From Candidatus Aegiribacteria sp. (GTDB taxonomy: Bacteria > Fermentibacterota > Fermentibacteria > Fermentibacterales > JCC-6): 64,000 nucleotides of DNA. Made by a program: the position numbers and the translations under genes. The stretch is from assembly GCA_021108005.1 (NCBI GenBank), contig JAIORS010000104.1, positions 1 through 64,000 on the forward strand, read 5' to 3'. The notes beneath the pieces are model-generated. The model was given only the letters and a program-made list of their open reading frames with translations. It was not told where the DNA came from and did not search any database. Below are positions 35,063 through 44,890 of the stretch, one piece after another (positions within the stretch are counted from its first letter, which is position 1; every line of letters begins with the position of its first letter).

Positions 35063-36372
35063 AGATCTCCGTTCTCCTTGAGTGTTGAAAGAAGACCGTG
35101 CCTCCTGAGTTTGGCAAGGGCTCTGGATTCCAATTGTCTGACCCTTTCCCTGCTGATACCGAATATTCTTCCAAGCTCCTGAAGAGTACACGACTCCCCG
35201 TCAAGAAGTCCGAAGCGCAATGTGATTATAGTTTTTTCCCTGTCGGAAAGGGAAACAAGCGCTGTATTGATCCTATCCCTTGTATCGGAATGCATAGCTT
35301 TCACATCAGGCTGCTGAAAACGGCTCTCCAGGAAATCCGCTATGGTTGCGTCACTTTCTTCGCTGGTATGATCGAGTGACAGTGAAGGTGCAGTAGTAAG
35401 ATACAGCTGTTCTATTTCTTCCCTGTCCTTGCCCATGTATGCGGCCAATTCCTCCAGTGAAGGCATCCGTCCGTTCTCAATTGCATAATCATCGATAGCC
35501 CTGTTCATTGAGGAATCATCTTTCTGCACCGATGCCGGAACCCGAACAAGCCTGGAATCTCTGATGATGGCCTTGATTATGTACTGCCTGATCCACCAGA
35601 CCGCGAAGGTGGAGAGTTTGCATCCGCGATGGTAATCGAAACGTTTGACAGCCTCCATAAGTCCCTGGCATCCTTCCTGAACAAGATCCATCTCCTCCAT
35701 TATACTGCATGGGTAATATTTCCGAACCTTGGAGACCACAAGCTTGAGATTCGCTTCAACGAACCGCTCAAGAATATCCGCGTTTTTCTGAAACGCTTTC
35801 CGGAAACGTTTTGCGGCGGTAGAGTATTCATGAATACCCGAACCTGTTCTGACCTCCAGAAGATCCAGTTCGTTCTGGATGGATGAAAACAGGGGGAAAA
35901 GCACCCATGCTCTGTAACTGTTCGGAATGGAAGGCTTCAGAAGTGATTCGTGGTTAAGCACCCTTGTAATAACTGGAACCGGTTCGTCTTCCAGAAGATT
36001 CATCAGGCTCTTCCGTCGATTGACAAGCTTTCTACATTCTTCGAGCCCTTCGAAAAGCTCCAAGCCCACCTTCTCTACGGCATGCCATAGAAGATGGAGA
36101 TCACGCACTGATTTCCGATTAAGGTAGCGATCCTTCATGTTCCGGAGAATAACACTGAGTTCATTTTTCCTGTGATCAGGCAGAAGATTATTGATGATGG
36201 ACCAGTAGGAGTCATCAATCATTCTCCTTCCGGAGATATCACCGTCTATCAGCTTTTGGAATGGTTCAAAAAAGAGGTGTCGGCCAAGTTTAATTGAAAG
36301 GATCGATTCCAGCATATTGAACCTTTCCTTTTCCTGCTCTTCTACAAGTTCTCTCTCTTCCTCCTCTGACAT
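35059..36372 (-). CDS. rpoD: RNA polymerase sigma-70 factor (RpoD-like, dnaG-linked)
   Basis: 437-residue sigma-70 family protein. Region 2 (FVEANLKLVVSKVRKYYP, then MDLVQEGCQGLMEAVKRFDYHRGCKLSTFAVWWIRQYI) is highly conserved, region 3 follows (PSLEELAAYMGK), and region 4 contains TLQELGRIFGISRERVRQLE. The first 200 residues are unusual for RpoD and lack a recognisable 1.1 domain, although an acidic start is present. ATG 36372 is annotated; ATG 36315 has a better AAGGAAAGG site. It follows dnaG by 85 bases, the classical macromolecular-synthesis gene order. Confidence 0.9.
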   Translation of the reverse strand: MSEEEERELVEEQEKERFNMLESILSIKLGRHLFFEPFQKLIDGDISGRRMIDDSYWSIINNLLPDHRKNELSVILRNMKDRYLNRKSVRDLHLLWHAVEKVGLELFEGLEECRKLVNRRKSLMNLLEDEPVPVITRVLNHESLLKPSIPNSYRAWVLFPLFSSIQNELDLLEVRTGSGIHEYSTAAKRFRKAFQKNADILERFVEANLKLVVSKVRKYYPCSIMEEMDLVQEGCQGLMEAVKRFDYHRGCKLSTFAVWWIRQYIIKAIIRDSRLVRVPASVQKDDSSMNRAIDDYAIENGRMPSLEELAAYMGKDREEIEQLYLTTAPSLSLDHTSEESDATIADFLESRFQQPDVKAMHSDTRDRINTALVSLSDREKTIITLRFGLLDGESCTLQELGRIFGISRERVRQLESRALAKLRRHGLLSTLKENGDL

Positions 36373-36457
36373 CGGAGATACAACATCAAGCTCCCGGAAG
36401 AAAATTGTGCTTGAAGTACAGTCACAATGTCTGTGGTAAGCGGAAATAGGAACTCCC

Positions 36458-38203
36458 TTACTTGTAGTATTTCTTTTCTATTTCTTCTATTTCTCGAATC
36501 CTTCGCCGCAGTTCCTGGATATCATCATCGTTGTCAGCTGAATCCATTTGTAATTTTAGCTGTTTGCGCTCACTCTTAAGCCTGTCCTTTTTCACGGCTT
36601 TCATCAGCCTTTCAATGTCCTCGGGTTCAGTCTGTTCCGGATAAACCGTCAACAGCCCGGCGCATACGGAACTGTCATTATCCTCAAGATGTGAAAACTG
36701 AAAGCGCTTCATTCCGGAATCGACCTGTCTTTTTATTTCACTGAATATTCTGGATCCCGATTTACTCTGAAAATCATCTTCCACAATGAAATCAACCAGC
36801 TGGTTCGATAATCCCTCGGGGGAAAGAAGGAGAAAACCAAGTATTCTGCTGTCCCGCTTGTTCAGTTCTGTTTCTTTCAATTTTCTTTCGGAAGGTTTTC
36901 TGATTTTACTGTCCTCTTCATTGATTTCAAGTTCAAGTGTCTTCATTGAGTAGCCGGTTTCCTCAGAAATAACTTTTAGCATTGTCTCCCTGATAACAGG
37001 TTCTGTGGAGCTGGAAGCGATCTCTACGAGTCTTTTTACAACTCTTACCTTTTTCCCTGAATCTGTAACCGAAGACCAGCCGCCGAGAAGTTCGAGGGCG
37101 TACCTTATGGGATCATTTGCCCTGCCGGTCAGTTCAAGTACGGATTCCCCCCCCCGCTCAAGTATGTAATCATCGGGATCCTGGCCCCGGGGAATAGCAA
37201 TTATCCTCGGGAGATATCCCTGCTCCATAATAATTTCAGAGGCTCTAACGGATGCCCTCTGTCCGGCACTGTCACCGTCGTAACAAACGAATATGGAAGA
37301 GGCAAGAGCTCCGATTTGACGTGCCTGGGGTGGCGTTATAGCAGTTCCGCATGTGGCCACGACGCATTCAAATCCAGCATCTACTAAACGGGCATGATCG
37401 AAATAGCCCTCGACCAGTATGACCATATCCAGTTCTCTGGATGCTATTGCGGCGTCTCTATAACCGTAGAGGTAATCACCTTTCCTGTAGATTGGTGAAT
37501 CTGCGCCGTTAAGGTATTTTGGAGCCCCGGTTGAGGATTCTTCAATCAATCTGCCGCCGAAACTGATAACCCTGCCTCTTCTATCGGAGATCGGGAACAG
37601 TATTCTGTCTCTGAATCTGTCGTAAACCCCGCTGTCTCTGGTGGATCTCAATACTATCCCTGATTCGATAAGCTGGCTCTCCGAATATCCTTCTCTGCGC
37701 AGATAGGCAGACAGAGTGTTTCCATGGGGTGCCCAGCCGATACCCAACTTTTCGATGGTCTTCTGAGAGAGTTTCCGCTCCTCCAGATAATCCCTTGCAG
37801 CTGTTGCTTCCTTCCCCCTGAACTGCTTCCTGTAGAAACTCTGTGCCCGGACAATTATCTCTCTGAATATATCGGTTCTGGTTGTATCCCTGCCGGTTCT
37901 TTCAAGCTTGATACCGGCTTCCGATGCCAGTTCTTCCACAGCTTCAGTAAATGAAAAGCTCAGGTAATTCATAAGGAATGAAAATACGTCTCCTCCCGCG
38001 CCGCACCCGAAACAATGGTACATCTGCCTTTCAGGGGTAACAAAAAATGACGGGGTCTTTTCCTTATGAAAAGGACATAACCCCTTTATGCTTCTTCCGG
38101 ATCTTTTGAGGTTAACATATCTTCCGATTACAGAGACAATATCTGTTGATGCTCTTACACGCTCGACGGACTCGTTAGAGAAGTAACCGCCACTTTGGCT
38201 CAT
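36458..38203 (-). CDS. dnaG: DNA primase
   Basis: 581-residue bacterial primase. CHC2 zinc motif with Cys43, His46, Cys64 and Cys67 (CPFHKEKTPSFF and CFGCG), the RNA-polymerase/TOPRIM core with VEGYFD, DGDSAGQRA, and a C-terminal helical domain that binds DnaB. It starts within the mutS2 stop (TGATG, 1-base overlap), so both are translationally coupled. It synthesises the RNA primers for replication. Confidence 0.96.
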   Translation of the reverse strand: MSQSGGYFSNESVERVRASTDIVSVIGRYVNLKRSGRSIKGLCPFHKEKTPSFFVTPERQMYHCFGCGAGGDVFSFLMNYLSFSFTEAVEELASEAGIKLERTGRDTTRTDIFREIIVRAQSFYRKQFRGKEATAARDYLEERKLSQKTIEKLGIGWAPHGNTLSAYLRREGYSESQLIESGIVLRSTRDSGVYDRFRDRILFPISDRRGRVISFGGRLIEESSTGAPKYLNGADSPIYRKGDYLYGYRDAAIASRELDMVILVEGYFDHARLVDAGFECVVATCGTAITPPQARQIGALASSIFVCYDGDSAGQRASVRASEIIMEQGYLPRIIAIPRGQDPDDYILERGGESVLELTGRANDPIRYALELLGGWSSVTDSGKKVRVVKRLVEIASSSTEPVIRETMLKVISEETGYSMKTLELEINEEDSKIRKPSERKLKETELNKRDSRILGFLLLSPEGLSNQLVDFIVEDDFQSKSGSRIFSEIKRQVDSGMKRFQFSHLEDNDSSVCAGLLTVYPEQTEPEDIERLMKAVKKDRLKSERKQLKLQMDSADNDDDIQELRRRIREIEEIEKKYYK

Positions 38204-40539
38204 CAGGATTTCTTCACCGGTGGATGAAGGGATACGATTGTTACTCCGGTTCCTCCCTCTGAAGGTCTTCCCTGTCTGAAGGCTGCTACCCTTCCGTCAC
38301 TGCGGACCATATCAACAACCGCTTTCATTAATATGCCCTTACCCTTGCCATGTATGATATTAATGAAGGGAATACCTGTAACGATTCCATCGTCAAGAAC
38401 TCTATCAAGCTCGGTAAGAGCTTCATCGGCGGACATGCCTCTCAGATCCAGTTCGGTTTCAGCATCTACCGGAACGCTCCATCCTGCGGATGAGGGTTTC
38501 TCATCCGGGGCAGGTACTTTCCTAAGGTCGCAAAGGGGTTTTCGAAGCCTCAGGTTACCAAGAATCACCGAAGCCTGGCCTTTCCCTGTTTCCTCAACCT
38601 TTCCGCATCCGCTCCATCCCTTTACACTGACCCAGTCACCAGGTTCTATATCCCCATCAGCGGGATTATTGTCAATGGTGGATACTTTCCTGTGATCATG
38701 TGGTATTCTCGAAACCTCCCTGACCTGCGCCCTGAGTTCCCTTCGTTCTTCAGCAGATTCGGTTTTCGCCAGTCTGGCCAGAAGAGAATCAGCCCTGGAA
38801 TTAACGCTGTGCTCTATTTCCTGATAGTCCTTTTCGATCCTTCTCCTTTGAGCCAGTAAATCGTTTCTGGCGCTTTTCAGCTCAGCTTCCTTTCTCTCCA
38901 GCGATTCTCTGTTTTCTTCACGTTCCCGTTCGAGATCCGCAAGAAGGAGGTGAACCTCTTTTCTTGCGGAAGTAACCTCCTCCAGCATTCTGTCCAGTTT
39001 GAAGGAATCACCGGATAGTTCCTGGGCTTTCGTGAGAACAGCATCGGGAAAACCCATCCTTTTTGCTATCTCAAGGGTAAAAGACGATCCCGGTATTCCC
39101 GCGATAAAGGAGTAATCCGGCTGCAGCGAATCGCTTTGAAAATTCATACATCCATTGTAGAACCCGACCCTTCCCCGGGCAAAACTCTTTAACTGTCCCT
39201 GATGGGTAGTTACAATAAGTCTGCAGCCGGATCCAGCAAGATGCTCAAGAACCGAGGCAGCCAGGGCAGTGCCCGTAAGGGGATCCGTGCCTGCTGCAGG
39301 TTCATCGATAAGGGCAAGTGAATTGCTGCCGGGTGCATTGAGCATCTCAAGCTGTTCGACCAGACGCGCTGAATAGGTGCTCTGATGCCGGGCTATCGAC
39401 TGCTGGTCTCCGATGGAAACATGAATCCTATCGAAGAACGGCAAAGTGGACTCCGCATCAGCGCAGGAACCTATTCCTGACTGTGACGTAACTATAGCCA
39501 GTCCCACTGCTTTGAGCAGTACACTTTTCCCCCCCGCATTGGGTCCGCTCACGATCAATACTCTCCAGTCCTCAGGGAGTACAACACTGTTCCTGACAAT
39601 TTCTTTTTCGGGTATCAGAGGATGTCTCAGATTTATCAGTGAAAGACATCCCCGTGAAGGAAAAACCGTTCCGTATTCTTTGTGGAAGGAAGCCCTTGCG
39701 AAAATTGCGTCCAGTGATGCCGAAGCGTCAAAACACTGTTTCAGGTAGTCAAGGTGTTCCCTTATCTCAAGCGACGCCTCCTTCAGAATCCTCCGCTTCT
39801 CGTAATCAAGATCCAACGATGCTTCCCTGAGGGCATTACCGTCTTCTACAAGCGCAGACGGTTCAATGAAGATTGTCTCGCCACTTTCGGACCGGTCATG
39901 AACGATTCCTCGAACATCATTCTTTTTTGAAGCGATGACTGGCAAAACGTACCGATTATCCCTTAACGTAGGTGGCAAATCTCTGAGGATGTTCCTGCTG
40001 GAAAGAGATGATGAAATTTGCTCGATCCGCTTCGAGAGCCTCCTCTTGAGTCTGTCCACCTGTTTCACGAGCCTGTGGAATTCCTTCGACGCGTCTGGAG
40101 AAATATCTCCATCCGGCGTGGTTATTAAAATCAGCCTGTCGGACAGCTTACGCAGCCGTGGAATCCGCTCGAGGTACTTCTCAAGCGCTGAACAATCAAC
40201 TGCTTCATCCCTTGAGGAATCGACAGACTGAATAAATCGATCAAGGTCTGAGAGTATTGAACCAACTGTTCTCAGCTGTATCGGTTCAAGTACAATTACG
40301 CCGTTATCGAGAAGATCACAGATTTCATGAAGATCGTCGTTACCACCTGCTGGAATACTGATACCGTTAGCAAGCAGTTCGGCAGCAGCTTCCGTTTCCC
40401 GCTGGAGCTCATCGGCTGTTTCCCTCAGCCAGCCAGGTTTGAGTGACAGAACCTCTGCTTTTCCTGCCCCGCTTACGGTTCTTACAGCGATGTTTTCGAG
40501 AACCTTCTGGAATTCCAGACGCATAAGGGAATTGGTCAT
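38203..40539 (-). CDS. mutS2: Endonuclease MutS2
   Basis: 778-residue MutS2. The MutS core has Walker A GPNAGGKS, and then FDRIHVSIGDQQSIARHQST, DEPAAGTDP and TTHQGQLKSFA; a coiled-coil and KOW-like segment follow, and the C-terminal Smr nuclease domain (LDLRGMSADEAL and IIHGKGKGILMKA) is complete. Family members resolve recombination intermediates or rescue stalled ribosomes. It starts 20 bases after the dnaJ stop. Confidence 0.95.
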   Translation of the reverse strand: MTNSLMRLEFQKVLENIAVRTVSGAGKAEVLSLKPGWLRETADELQRETEAAAELLANGISIPAGGNDDLHEICDLLDNGVIVLEPIQLRTVGSILSDLDRFIQSVDSSRDEAVDCSALEKYLERIPRLRKLSDRLILITTPDGDISPDASKEFHRLVKQVDRLKRRLSKRIEQISSSLSSRNILRDLPPTLRDNRYVLPVIASKKNDVRGIVHDRSESGETIFIEPSALVEDGNALREASLDLDYEKRRILKEASLEIREHLDYLKQCFDASASLDAIFARASFHKEYGTVFPSRGCLSLINLRHPLIPEKEIVRNSVVLPEDWRVLIVSGPNAGGKSVLLKAVGLAIVTSQSGIGSCADAESTLPFFDRIHVSIGDQQSIARHQSTYSARLVEQLEMLNAPGSNSLALIDEPAAGTDPLTGTALAASVLEHLAGSGCRLIVTTHQGQLKSFARGRVGFYNGCMNFQSDSLQPDYSFIAGIPGSSFTLEIAKRMGFPDAVLTKAQELSGDSFKLDRMLEEVTSARKEVHLLLADLEREREENRESLERKEAELKSARNDLLAQRRRIEKDYQEIEHSVNSRADSLLARLAKTESAEERRELRAQVREVSRIPHDHRKVSTIDNNPADGDIEPGDWVSVKGWSGCGKVEETGKGQASVILGNLRLRKPLCDLRKVPAPDEKPSSAGWSVPVDAETELDLRGMSADEALTELDRVLDDGIVTGIPFINIIHGKGKGILMKAVVDMVRSDGRVAAFRQGRPSEGGTGVTIVSLHPPVKKS

Positions 40540-40559
40540 GGTAGAAAAGCCTGCAGCAA

Positions 40560-41621
40560 CTATGATGAGGGTATGAAATGGTCTGATTCACCAAGCTCCT
40601 TCAGTATCTTTTTCTCCTTTCTTGAAAGCTTTTTCGGGACGTGTACATCGGCAACCACGACAATATCGCCCCTTCCGAATCCCTTCAATTTCTTTATCCC
40701 TTTTCTTTTCAGCACGAGCCTTTCACCAGGCTGTACTCCGGGGGGAATTGAAATATTCATTGTTTCTTCCTCTATGGCAGGAATGGTAATCTCAGTACCC
40801 AGAGCCGCATCGGGGAAAGATATCCTGGTTCTGTAAATCAAATCGTAATCCTCACGCTTGAATTCACCGTAATCGATATTCCTTATTCTCAGAATAGCGT
40901 CTCCGGGATGACCCTCATCTCCGGGAAAATGTCCCTGCCCCCTGAGCCTTATGAAATGCCCCTCGGTAATCCCCGCTGGAATATCTACTGAAATCGTTCT
41001 TTCCCTGGATTCAAGCCTTGATCCCATGCACCTGGGACATACTCTCACGGGGATCTCGCCTCTGCCATTGCAGGATGGACAGACCGAAACCGACTGCATT
41101 GCTCCCAGGAGAGTTCTTCTGACTGTTCTTATCCTTCCCTGCCCTCCGCACCTTTCGCACCGCTTTAATCCTTCAGAGGGATCTGCTCCCGTTCCATTGC
41201 AGATACTGCAATGTTCATTTCTTTCCAATTTAAACTCACGGGAGCTGCCCATGACTACTTCGTTCAGGTCCAGCTTAATATCAATGACAGCATCTCCACC
41301 TCTGGAGGTTTCTCTTGGGCGGCCGAATCCGAAAATATCCTGGAAAGACCTTAAGGCGTCATCCATTCCGAATCCACCAAAGAAATCGGACATATCTGGC
41401 ATTCCATCCGCCGAACCCGTTCTGTCAAATCTATCCCTTTTACCGGGATCGCTGAGAATTTCGTAAGCCTGGGTTATCTCCTTGAATCGATTTTCCGCAG
41501 CCTTGTCTCCGGGATTTCTGTCAGGATGATATTTCAGAGCTAGTTTTCTGTATGCGCTTTTGACTGTCGCGTGATCAGCTTGCTTTTCAACACCAAGAAC
41601 TTCGTATGGATTACTGCCCAT
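40560..41621 (-). CDS. dnaJ: Molecular chaperone DnaJ
   Basis: 353-residue type I Hsp40. J domain with HPD at residues 32-34, a glycine/phenylalanine linker (FGGFGMDDALRSF), a zinc-binding domain with four CxxC motifs (CSICNGTG, CERCGGQG, CPSCNGRG, CPRCMGSR, the last diverged at its final Gly), and the C-terminal substrate domain. The gene is downstream of dnaK, 176 bases apart, and begins the dnaJ-mutS2-dnaG-sigma run. Confidence 0.96.
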   Translation of the reverse strand: MGSNPYEVLGVEKQADHATVKSAYRKLALKYHPDRNPGDKAAENRFKEITQAYEILSDPGKRDRFDRTGSADGMPDMSDFFGGFGMDDALRSFQDIFGFGRPRETSRGGDAVIDIKLDLNEVVMGSSREFKLERNEHCSICNGTGADPSEGLKRCERCGGQGRIRTVRRTLLGAMQSVSVCPSCNGRGEIPVRVCPRCMGSRLESRERTISVDIPAGITEGHFIRLRGQGHFPGDEGHPGDAILRIRNIDYGEFKREDYDLIYRTRISFPDAALGTEITIPAIEEETMNISIPPGVQPGERLVLKRKGIKKLKGFGRGDIVVVADVHVPKKLSRKEKKILKELGESDHFIPSS

Positions 41622-41658
41622 CGTACCACATCCGTAAAAGAGTAAACAATCAGTTCTT

Positions 41659-41718
41659 CATCTGCTCACTGCTGGATTGATGCAGATGGTCCATACTGAT
41701 TTAATTTTCATCGTTCAA
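41659..41718 (-). promoter_or_regulatory. Candidate dnaJ promoter and leader hairpin
   Basis: On the minus strand TTGAAC (41713-41718) and TATGGA (41690-41695) are 17 bases apart. Just past the -10, CATCTGC (41682-41688) and GCAGATG (41659-41665) can pair in the transcript leader. Such a hairpin could affect dnaJ translation; both elements are predictions. Confidence 0.3.
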
Positions 41719-41797
41719 TTTCCGAAGCAGAAATATAGTAAGGAATTGTTTTATGGAAAAACGACATTAAGAAAGCAGAGCTTCTGAGATAAATCCG

Positions 41798-43660
41798 TCA
41801 GTCTATAGCGTCTTCCTGATCAAGCTTGTTCATGTCAGCAGAATTGTCTTTCTCATCAAGAGTTTCAGTCATATTCATTATATTTCGTACTGTGTGCATT
41901 ACTATAGACAGATTCTTCTCGGACTTTTCAATAGAGGCAATATTGGTCTCGTCGCGGGCAGTTCTCAATTCGTTCAGGGCTAATTCAAGATCTCCCTTGG
42001 ATTCCCTGTCAAGCCTGTCACCGCCGGTCTTAATCAGCTTTGTCGCTTCGTATATTAACTGATCGGCAACATTCCGGCTCTCAATCAGCTTCATCCTGTC
42101 ACGGTCGGCTTCTTTGCTTTTCTTGGCTTCACGTATGAGTTTCCCGATATCATCATCTGAAAGGCCACCACTGGGGTTGATCTTCATCTCCTGATGCTTG
42201 CCGGTAACGGCATCCTTGGCGTTAACGAACAGAATTCCATTGGCATCGATTGAGAATGATACTTCTACCCTGGGAACACCTCTTGGCGCGGGGCTGATAC
42301 CGACAAGTTCAAATCTTGCAAGGCTTCTATTATTCTCGGCAAGGTCGCTCTCGCCCTGAAGTACATGAATACCTACTATTTGCTGATTATCAACCGCTGT
42401 AGTGAACATCTTGCTTCGTTTTATAGGTAATGGGCTGTTCTTGGCTATTATCGGTGCCATAACGCCACCAAGGGTCTCAACACCCATGGTGAGCGAGGTT
42501 ACATCGAGAAGCACAAGATCCTTCCTCTGGCCAGACACTACGGATCCAGCTATTGCAGCACCCATAGCTACCACTTCATCGGGATTTACGCTGTGAACAG
42601 GTTCCTGCTGAAAAGCTTCTTCAACAAGTCGCCTGACCATCGGTATCCTGGTTGACCCTCCGACAAGAACGACTGTCTCGAGATCTTCGTGTGTAAGGCC
42701 GGCATCCTTCAGAACCTGCAGGCATAATGGTCTTGTACTTTCAACCATATCCCTGATAAGTCCTTCGAACAGGCCTCTGGTGATTGACATCTCAAGATGT
42801 ACAGGCCCTTCATCGCTCGAGGCGATAAAAGGAAGGTTAATCGAAGTTTCCAGGGCTGTTGAAAGCTCACATTTGGCTCTTTCTGCCGCTTCACGAACCC
42901 TCTGGGGAGCAACAGGATCTTCCTTCAGGTCGATGCCCTTCTCCCGTTTGAACTCGCTCATTATCCATTCTACCAGGCGTGCGTCAAAATCGTCTCCGCC
43001 CAGTTGTGTGTTTCCAGTAGTGGCTTTAACTTCGAAAATTCCGTTCACTACCTGGAGAACACTAATATCGAAAGTGCCTCCTCCAAAATCGAATACGGCG
43101 ATCTTTCTTCGTTCAACGGCATCGGTAAATGCTAGCGCCGCGGCGGTAGGCTCATTAAGTACGCGCTTAACGTTCAAACCGGCAATTGTGCATGCAGCTT
43201 TTGTTGCCTTTCTCTGTATTTCATTGAAATGAGCGGGTACGGTCACAACGACATCGGTTACTTCCTCTCCCAGGTACTCCTCTGCACGGTATTTCATCTT
43301 CTGCAGAATCATCGAGGATATTTCCTGGGGAGAAAAAGTCCTGCCGTCTCCGGTCCTGACAACAGCGTCGCCGTTGTCATTGGGAATAATGTCGTAAGAT
43401 ACATTGAAAGTTTCCTTTTCAAGCTCTTCGTACTTTCTTCCCATAAGTCTTTTAATGCTTGTTATTGTGTCTTTAGGATTAGTTATCGCTTGTCTTTTTG
43501 CAACAATACCAACAAGCCTGTCTCCTGCAGGTGTGAATGCGACAACAGAAGGCATGACTCTGGGTCCTTCGCCGGTCTGTATTACAATAGCGTTTCCACC
43601 TTCAGATATTGACATGCAAGAGTTGGTTGTTCCCAGGTCAATACCAATTATGCAGCCCAA
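41798..43660 (-). CDS. dnaK: Chaperone DnaK (Hsp70)
   Basis: 620-residue Hsp70. ATPase signatures are IGIDLGTTNSC at the N-terminus, VFDFGGGTFDISVL and VLVGGSTRIPMV; the substrate-binding and lid domains complete the length. The start is TTG at 43660: AGGAGG is 4 bases upstream and the Met-x-x-Ile-Ile-Gly-Ile-Asp pattern then matches the family. The C-terminal tail is acidic but not the classical EEV/DDxK form. A strong sigma-70 promoter lies about 125 bases upstream. Confidence 0.96.
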   Translation of the reverse strand: MGCIIGIDLGTTNSCMSISEGGNAIVIQTGEGPRVMPSVVAFTPAGDRLVGIVAKRQAITNPKDTITSIKRLMGRKYEELEKETFNVSYDIIPNDNGDAVVRTGDGRTFSPQEISSMILQKMKYRAEEYLGEEVTDVVVTVPAHFNEIQRKATKAACTIAGLNVKRVLNEPTAAALAFTDAVERRKIAVFDFGGGTFDISVLQVVNGIFEVKATTGNTQLGGDDFDARLVEWIMSEFKREKGIDLKEDPVAPQRVREAAERAKCELSTALETSINLPFIASSDEGPVHLEMSITRGLFEGLIRDMVESTRPLCLQVLKDAGLTHEDLETVVLVGGSTRIPMVRRLVEEAFQQEPVHSVNPDEVVAMGAAIAGSVVSGQRKDLVLLDVTSLTMGVETLGGVMAPIIAKNSPLPIKRSKMFTTAVDNQQIVGIHVLQGESDLAENNRSLARFELVGISPAPRGVPRVEVSFSIDANGILFVNAKDAVTGKHQEMKINPSGGLSDDDIGKLIREAKKSKEADRDRMKLIESRNVADQLIYEATKLIKTGGDRLDRESKGDLELALNELRTARDETNIASIEKSEKNLSIVMHTVRNIMNMTETLDEKDNSADMNKLDQEDAID

Positions 43661-43783
43661 AATGCCTCCTTAGAATATGTACAGCCTTGCACTCGTAGAA
43701 CGTACTGCCTGAGCAAAAAATCTAATACGTTGTAAAATAACTGAAGTTGGTCCAAACTCCAACCTCCAGAAATTATCACGTTA

Positions 43784-43812
43784 ACAGTACGCTGCAACTG
43801 AGAAAATGTCAA
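43784..43812 (-). promoter_or_regulatory. Sigma-70-type promoter of dnaK
   Basis: Minus strand: consensus TTGACA (43807-43812), a 17-base spacer, then TACTGT (43784-43789), a good match overall. Transcription would begin near 43777, leaving a leader of about 115 bases before dnaK. No CIRCE (TTAGCACTC-N9-GAGTGCTAA) operator was found, so HrcA control is not indicated. Confidence 0.6.
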
Positions 43813-43851
43813 CTCTTCAGCAGAAAATAAGCAAACAGTAATTGAGCTCAT

Positions 43852-44889
43852 TTACAGGGATTTCCCTGCTGCTGATAGTACTTTTTCCGTATCCGGAGAA
43901 AACAGCACTCCTTTCTCACAGATTATGGCAGTAATAAGCGACGCCGGGGTAACATCAAATGCCGGATTCCATACTCCCACACACTCCGGAAGAAGCTGTC
44001 TCCCTCCAAAGGCTGACAGTTCGTTTCTTCCCCTCTGTTCTATTTCTATATCTCCTCCGCATTCAGTCGAGATATCAAAAGTGGAGAGGGGCGCAACAAT
44101 ATAAAAAGGAACTCCATGTTCTCTTGCCGCCAGCGCAAGTGGATATGTGCCAATCTTGTTAGCGGCATCTCCATTGCCGGCAATTCTGTCGCTGCCAACG
44201 ATAACCGCGTTTATCTCACCTTTTTCAAGAAGCGAAGCCGCTGCGGAATCCGGAAGGACATCAACCGGAATACCTGCCCTTGAAAGCTCCCATGATGTCA
44301 ATCTCGCCCCCTGCAGGAGGGGGCGGGTCTCATCGGCATACACCTTTTTGAGAAGACCGCGGTCCCATGCTTCGTATATCACAGCCAGAGCTGTTCCAAG
44401 ACCTGCTGTTGCCAGTCCGCCAGCATTGCAGTGCGTTAAAACCGTTGAACATCTTTTCAGCAGATCAGCGCCGAAATGTCCCATCCGTTTGCTTGCTTCA
44501 AGATCATCCCGCATCAAACCGAAGGCGGATTCCAGGAGAGCTCGAACAGCGTTTTCCCTTTCCGGATTCCTCTGGAACACATCGCGCTGAATGTCAAGAC
44601 AATGAAACAGATTAACCGCCGTAGGTCTTGTTCTTTCGAGTATATCCAGCTTCGAATGGAAGGCGGCATCGTTTCCTTCACCTGGGTCGCAGGTTTTTGC
44701 GGCAATTACAGCACCAAATGCCGCTGCAATTCCAATTGCTGGTGCTCCTCTGACAGCAAGGGTCCTTATTGCTTCCGCCAGCGTATCTATATTCTTGCAG
44801 TCAATGTAAATTTCCTCGGCGGGAAGCTCTCTCTGATCCAGCAGGCGCAGAAAACCATCCATCCATTGCATGGTCGGAAGAGGAATCAT
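43852..44889 (-). CDS. mtnA: S-methyl-5-thioribose-1-phosphate isomerase
   Basis: 345-residue enzyme of the methionine salvage pathway (eIF-2B alpha-like fold). Family signatures are RGAPAIGIAAAFG, THCNAGGLATAGLGTALAV with the catalytic Cys, and VGSDRIAGNGDAANKIGTY with the Asp. It ends the six-gene operon that starts at 49424, 1 base from the coaC-like gene. No other salvage-pathway genes are in the window. Confidence 0.93.
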   Translation of the reverse strand: MIPLPTMQWMDGFLRLLDQRELPAEEIYIDCKNIDTLAEAIRTLAVRGAPAIGIAAAFGAVIAAKTCDPGEGNDAAFHSKLDILERTRPTAVNLFHCLDIQRDVFQRNPERENAVRALLESAFGLMRDDLEASKRMGHFGADLLKRCSTVLTHCNAGGLATAGLGTALAVIYEAWDRGLLKKVYADETRPLLQGARLTSWELSRAGIPVDVLPDSAAASLLEKGEINAVIVGSDRIAGNGDAANKIGTYPLALAAREHGVPFYIVAPLSTFDISTECGGDIEIEQRGRNELSAFGGRQLLPECVGVWNPAFDVTPASLITAIICEKGVLFSPDTEKVLSAAGKSL

Positions 44890-44890
44890 A

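Noticed and set aside
43661-43851. CIRCE heat-shock operator before dnaK
   Set aside because: TTGCACTC at 43687 is not followed by the inverted GAGTGC half at the required distance.
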